DNA of 64,000 bases from Fidelibacterota bacterium (GTDB lineage: Bacteria; Fidelibacterota; Fidelibacteria; Fidelibacterales; Fidelibacteraceae). Below the pieces are notes generated by a model that worked only from the letters and a program-made list of their open reading frames with translations, searched no databases and was not told where the DNA came from. Shown piece by piece: positions 62,677 to 64,000 of the stretch; the stretch's first letter is position 1; every line of letters starts with the position of its first letter. A program made the translations under genes and the position numbers. The stretch covers positions 1 through 64,000 of the forward strand of contig JAQUPD010000002.1 of assembly GCA_028716785.1 (NCBI GenBank), given 5' to 3'.

Positions 62677-64000
62677 TTATTGTACAGCAAATTTTACTGT
62701 TTTATTTTCACCATTCACATTATACATAAAAAGATAATAGACGCCGCGACGAATGGGATTTCCATCTTCAAGGCGGCCATCCCAGATAATTTGTCGACCA
62801 TAATGAAAGGGAGAAGAGGGATCGATGGTAAAAAGAACATCACCTCCAAGGGTAACAACTTTAACTGTGGTTTGATCGGGAAGTCCGTCAATAATAAGCC
62901 GATTATGAATTCTTGAATTAAAGGGTTGAGGATAAACCTTAATCGCTGAAGTTCCTTTTATTTCCTCAGCCCAGGGTGTTTCAACAATATTAATACCACC
63001 GGCTGTAGCAAGATATGCCTTGCCTGTTTTTGCATCAAAAGCTGCATCGGCCACAAAAGAATCTAACAATGGGGAATTCTCAGGTGTATAGCCATATCCG
63101 CTGTTTAACCACAAATTGTTGAATAAATAAACTTTAATTCCGCCATCACTGGTCAAAAGCCATTTGTTGTTTCGGCTATCAATGCGGACTTTTGTAATAT
63201 TGGCATTTGAAACAGCAGGTAAGGGAGACGAAATATTGCTTACGATATCCTCAAGAAAACGGGTAACGGAAACAGGGGAAATGATGCTCTGAATTCCTCC
63301 GGATGTTACCACCCAAATTGTCCCATCCGGTGCGGTATCAATACTAAGCACATTATTATTTACAAGTCCATGAGTAGAAGTAATTCGATACCACATATCT
63401 CTTCGATAGTCATAAACTGCAATTCCTCCTTGAGTAATAGGATCATTTTGCGGATGACTTTGAAGTCCAATCCACAACCTATCAAAATGATCGGTCGTCA
63501 TTTCCGTAGGAAGGACTTCCAAAGCATTTTCCGAACTTGTTACGGAATATTTTTCAATGGATCCATCAGGTTTAAAGCGAACCAAGGGTTCCTGATTGGC
63601 AGCATGGGCATTTGCAACCCAAATAGAGCCATCTTTGGTTTCAGTAATCCCCCGTAAAACAAGATATCGTGATTCACCTCCTACAGACGCTTCAGATCCA
63701 TGAAAAACATCGTTGGTTGTGTCTATCATGGTATAATCAGAATAATCATTTCTATTGATCACAAGCAGAGGGCCTGGCTTAACAACCGGATCATAATTCA
63801 GGCGCGGATAATCAATATAAAATCCTTCAAATGTCGCATATAAATAGCCATTATTTGCGACATGAATATCATAAATTTTTGTGCTGGTTGATATAATTGC
63901 TGTATAAGCCAAGGTATCAGCACTAAATGTTTCAATGGATTCATGAGCATGAATGTACGTTAGAGTATCTGAACGAATAAGATTGTGCCAGCTACCCAAA
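62677..64000 (-). CDS. Secreted beta-propeller protein with Por/T9SS-type C-terminal module, 5'-truncated
   Basis: The frame is open to the right edge of the window, so only the last 440 or so residues are seen. Repeated propeller blades of the two-component-regulator propeller kind are visible (ETKDGSIWVANAHAANQEPL, TTDHFDRLWIGLQSHPQNDP, DTAPDGTIWVVTSGGIQSII, DSRNNKWLLTSDGGIKVYLF). The C terminus is a sorting or Ig-like module: IKVYPQPFNSRIHNRLIIDG, VVTLGGDVLF, RQIIWDGRLEDGNPIRRGVY. The plan resembles PorZ-like or other surface-exported proteins of FCB bacteria. It probably acts outside the cell or at the surface. Confidence 0.75.
   Translation of the reverse strand, partial: LGSWHNLIRSDTLTYIHAHESIETFSADTLAYTAIISTSTKIYDIHVANNGYLYATFEGFYIDYPRLNYDPVVKPGPLLVINRNDYSDYTMIDTTNDVFHGSEASVGGESRYLVLRGITETKDGSIWVANAHAANQEPLVRFKPDGSIEKYSVTSSENALEVLPTEMTTDHFDRLWIGLQSHPQNDPITQGGIAVYDYRRDMWYRITSTHGLVNNNVLSIDTAPDGTIWVVTSGGIQSIISPVSVTRFLEDIVSNISSPLPAVSNANITKVRIDSRNNKWLLTSDGGIKVYLFNNLWLNSGYGYTPENSPLLDSFVADAAFDAKTGKAYLATAGGINIVETPWAEEIKGTSAIKVYPQPFNSRIHNRLIIDGLPDQTTVKVVTLGGDVLFTIDPSSPFHYGRQIIWDGRLEDGNPIRRGVYYLFMYNVNGENKTVKFAVQ

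Overview
The window is 64 kb of an AT-rich (by eye about 37-40% GC), gene-dense bacterial chromosome with no rRNA, tRNA, CRISPR array, prophage or insertion sequence that I could recognise. The gene set points to a Gram-negative member of the FCB superphylum: a complete BatABCDE aerotolerance set, two proteins ending in Por/T9SS-type C-terminal modules, a DUF5683-like protein, a short primary sigma factor without region 1.1, a TolC/HlyD/FtsX exporter and Lnt lipoprotein acylation. A HydE [FeFe]-hydrogenase maturase suggests an anaerobic or fermentative life. My best guess is a Marinimicrobia (SAR406)-like or related uncultured lineage; this rests on protein flavour only.

Layout. 1-1208 (+): the end of a TrkA potassium-channel regulator and a membrane/PAS-like protein. 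1216-27304 (-): a very long co-directional run. Read in its own direction it holds yicC-gmk-rpoZ-coaBC-udg-dnaB-rsh-HU-ruvX-lnt, then small membrane proteins, an ECF T component, truA, htrA, a PurQ-like protein without its catalytic cysteine, DUF4321, tatA, gatA, then batA-batB-batC-batD-batE with SPOR, TPR and GNAT genes attached, a LytS-type histidine kinase and a lipoprotein deacetylase. Most junctions are 1-8 base overlaps. 27453-29200: an accessory island with a remnant of a secreted protein, a decayed four-helix-bundle (S23) gene, a G+A-rich repeat and a large array of small hairpin cassettes. 29570-33145 (+): rplM-rpsI-rpsB-tsf-pyrH-frr. 33672-38181 (-): hydE, pgi, a PfkB kinase and a DnaJ/TerB protein, separated by AT-rich gaps. 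38476-44448 (+): rpoD-rpsU, glmM-deoC, rlmD and a ChbG/YdjC-type deacetylase. 44449-45600: the second hairpin-cassette island, flanked by 106-base direct repeats. 45606-62582 (-): a TolC/FtsX/HlyD exporter co-transcribed with an Ntn hydrolase, an SpmA-SpmB fusion and a frameshifted FAD/Fe-S oxidoreductase, then tadA, an aminotransferase, a nucleoside kinase, gcvPB and alaS. 62677-64000 (-): the end of a beta-propeller secreted protein.

How it works together. The core is housekeeping: translation, replication and stringent response, cofactor and nucleotide synthesis, envelope lipoprotein maturation. The periplasm-facing parts (Bat, HtrA, Lnt, SPOR, Tat, the exporter) form a second theme. Several systems are visibly incomplete here: GatA without GatB/C, GcvPB without GcvPA, TatA without TatC, HydE without HydF/G/A, an ECF T unit without A or S units, and an exporter without an ATPase.

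The most unusual feature is the pair of hairpin-cassette islands (28545-29158 and 44970-45320). They share at least seven kinds of short palindromic cassette, each with a 3-4 base loop or tandem G-A mismatches, separated by TTGAA-containing linkers, shuffled in order and number, with base-pair-preserving changes between copies.
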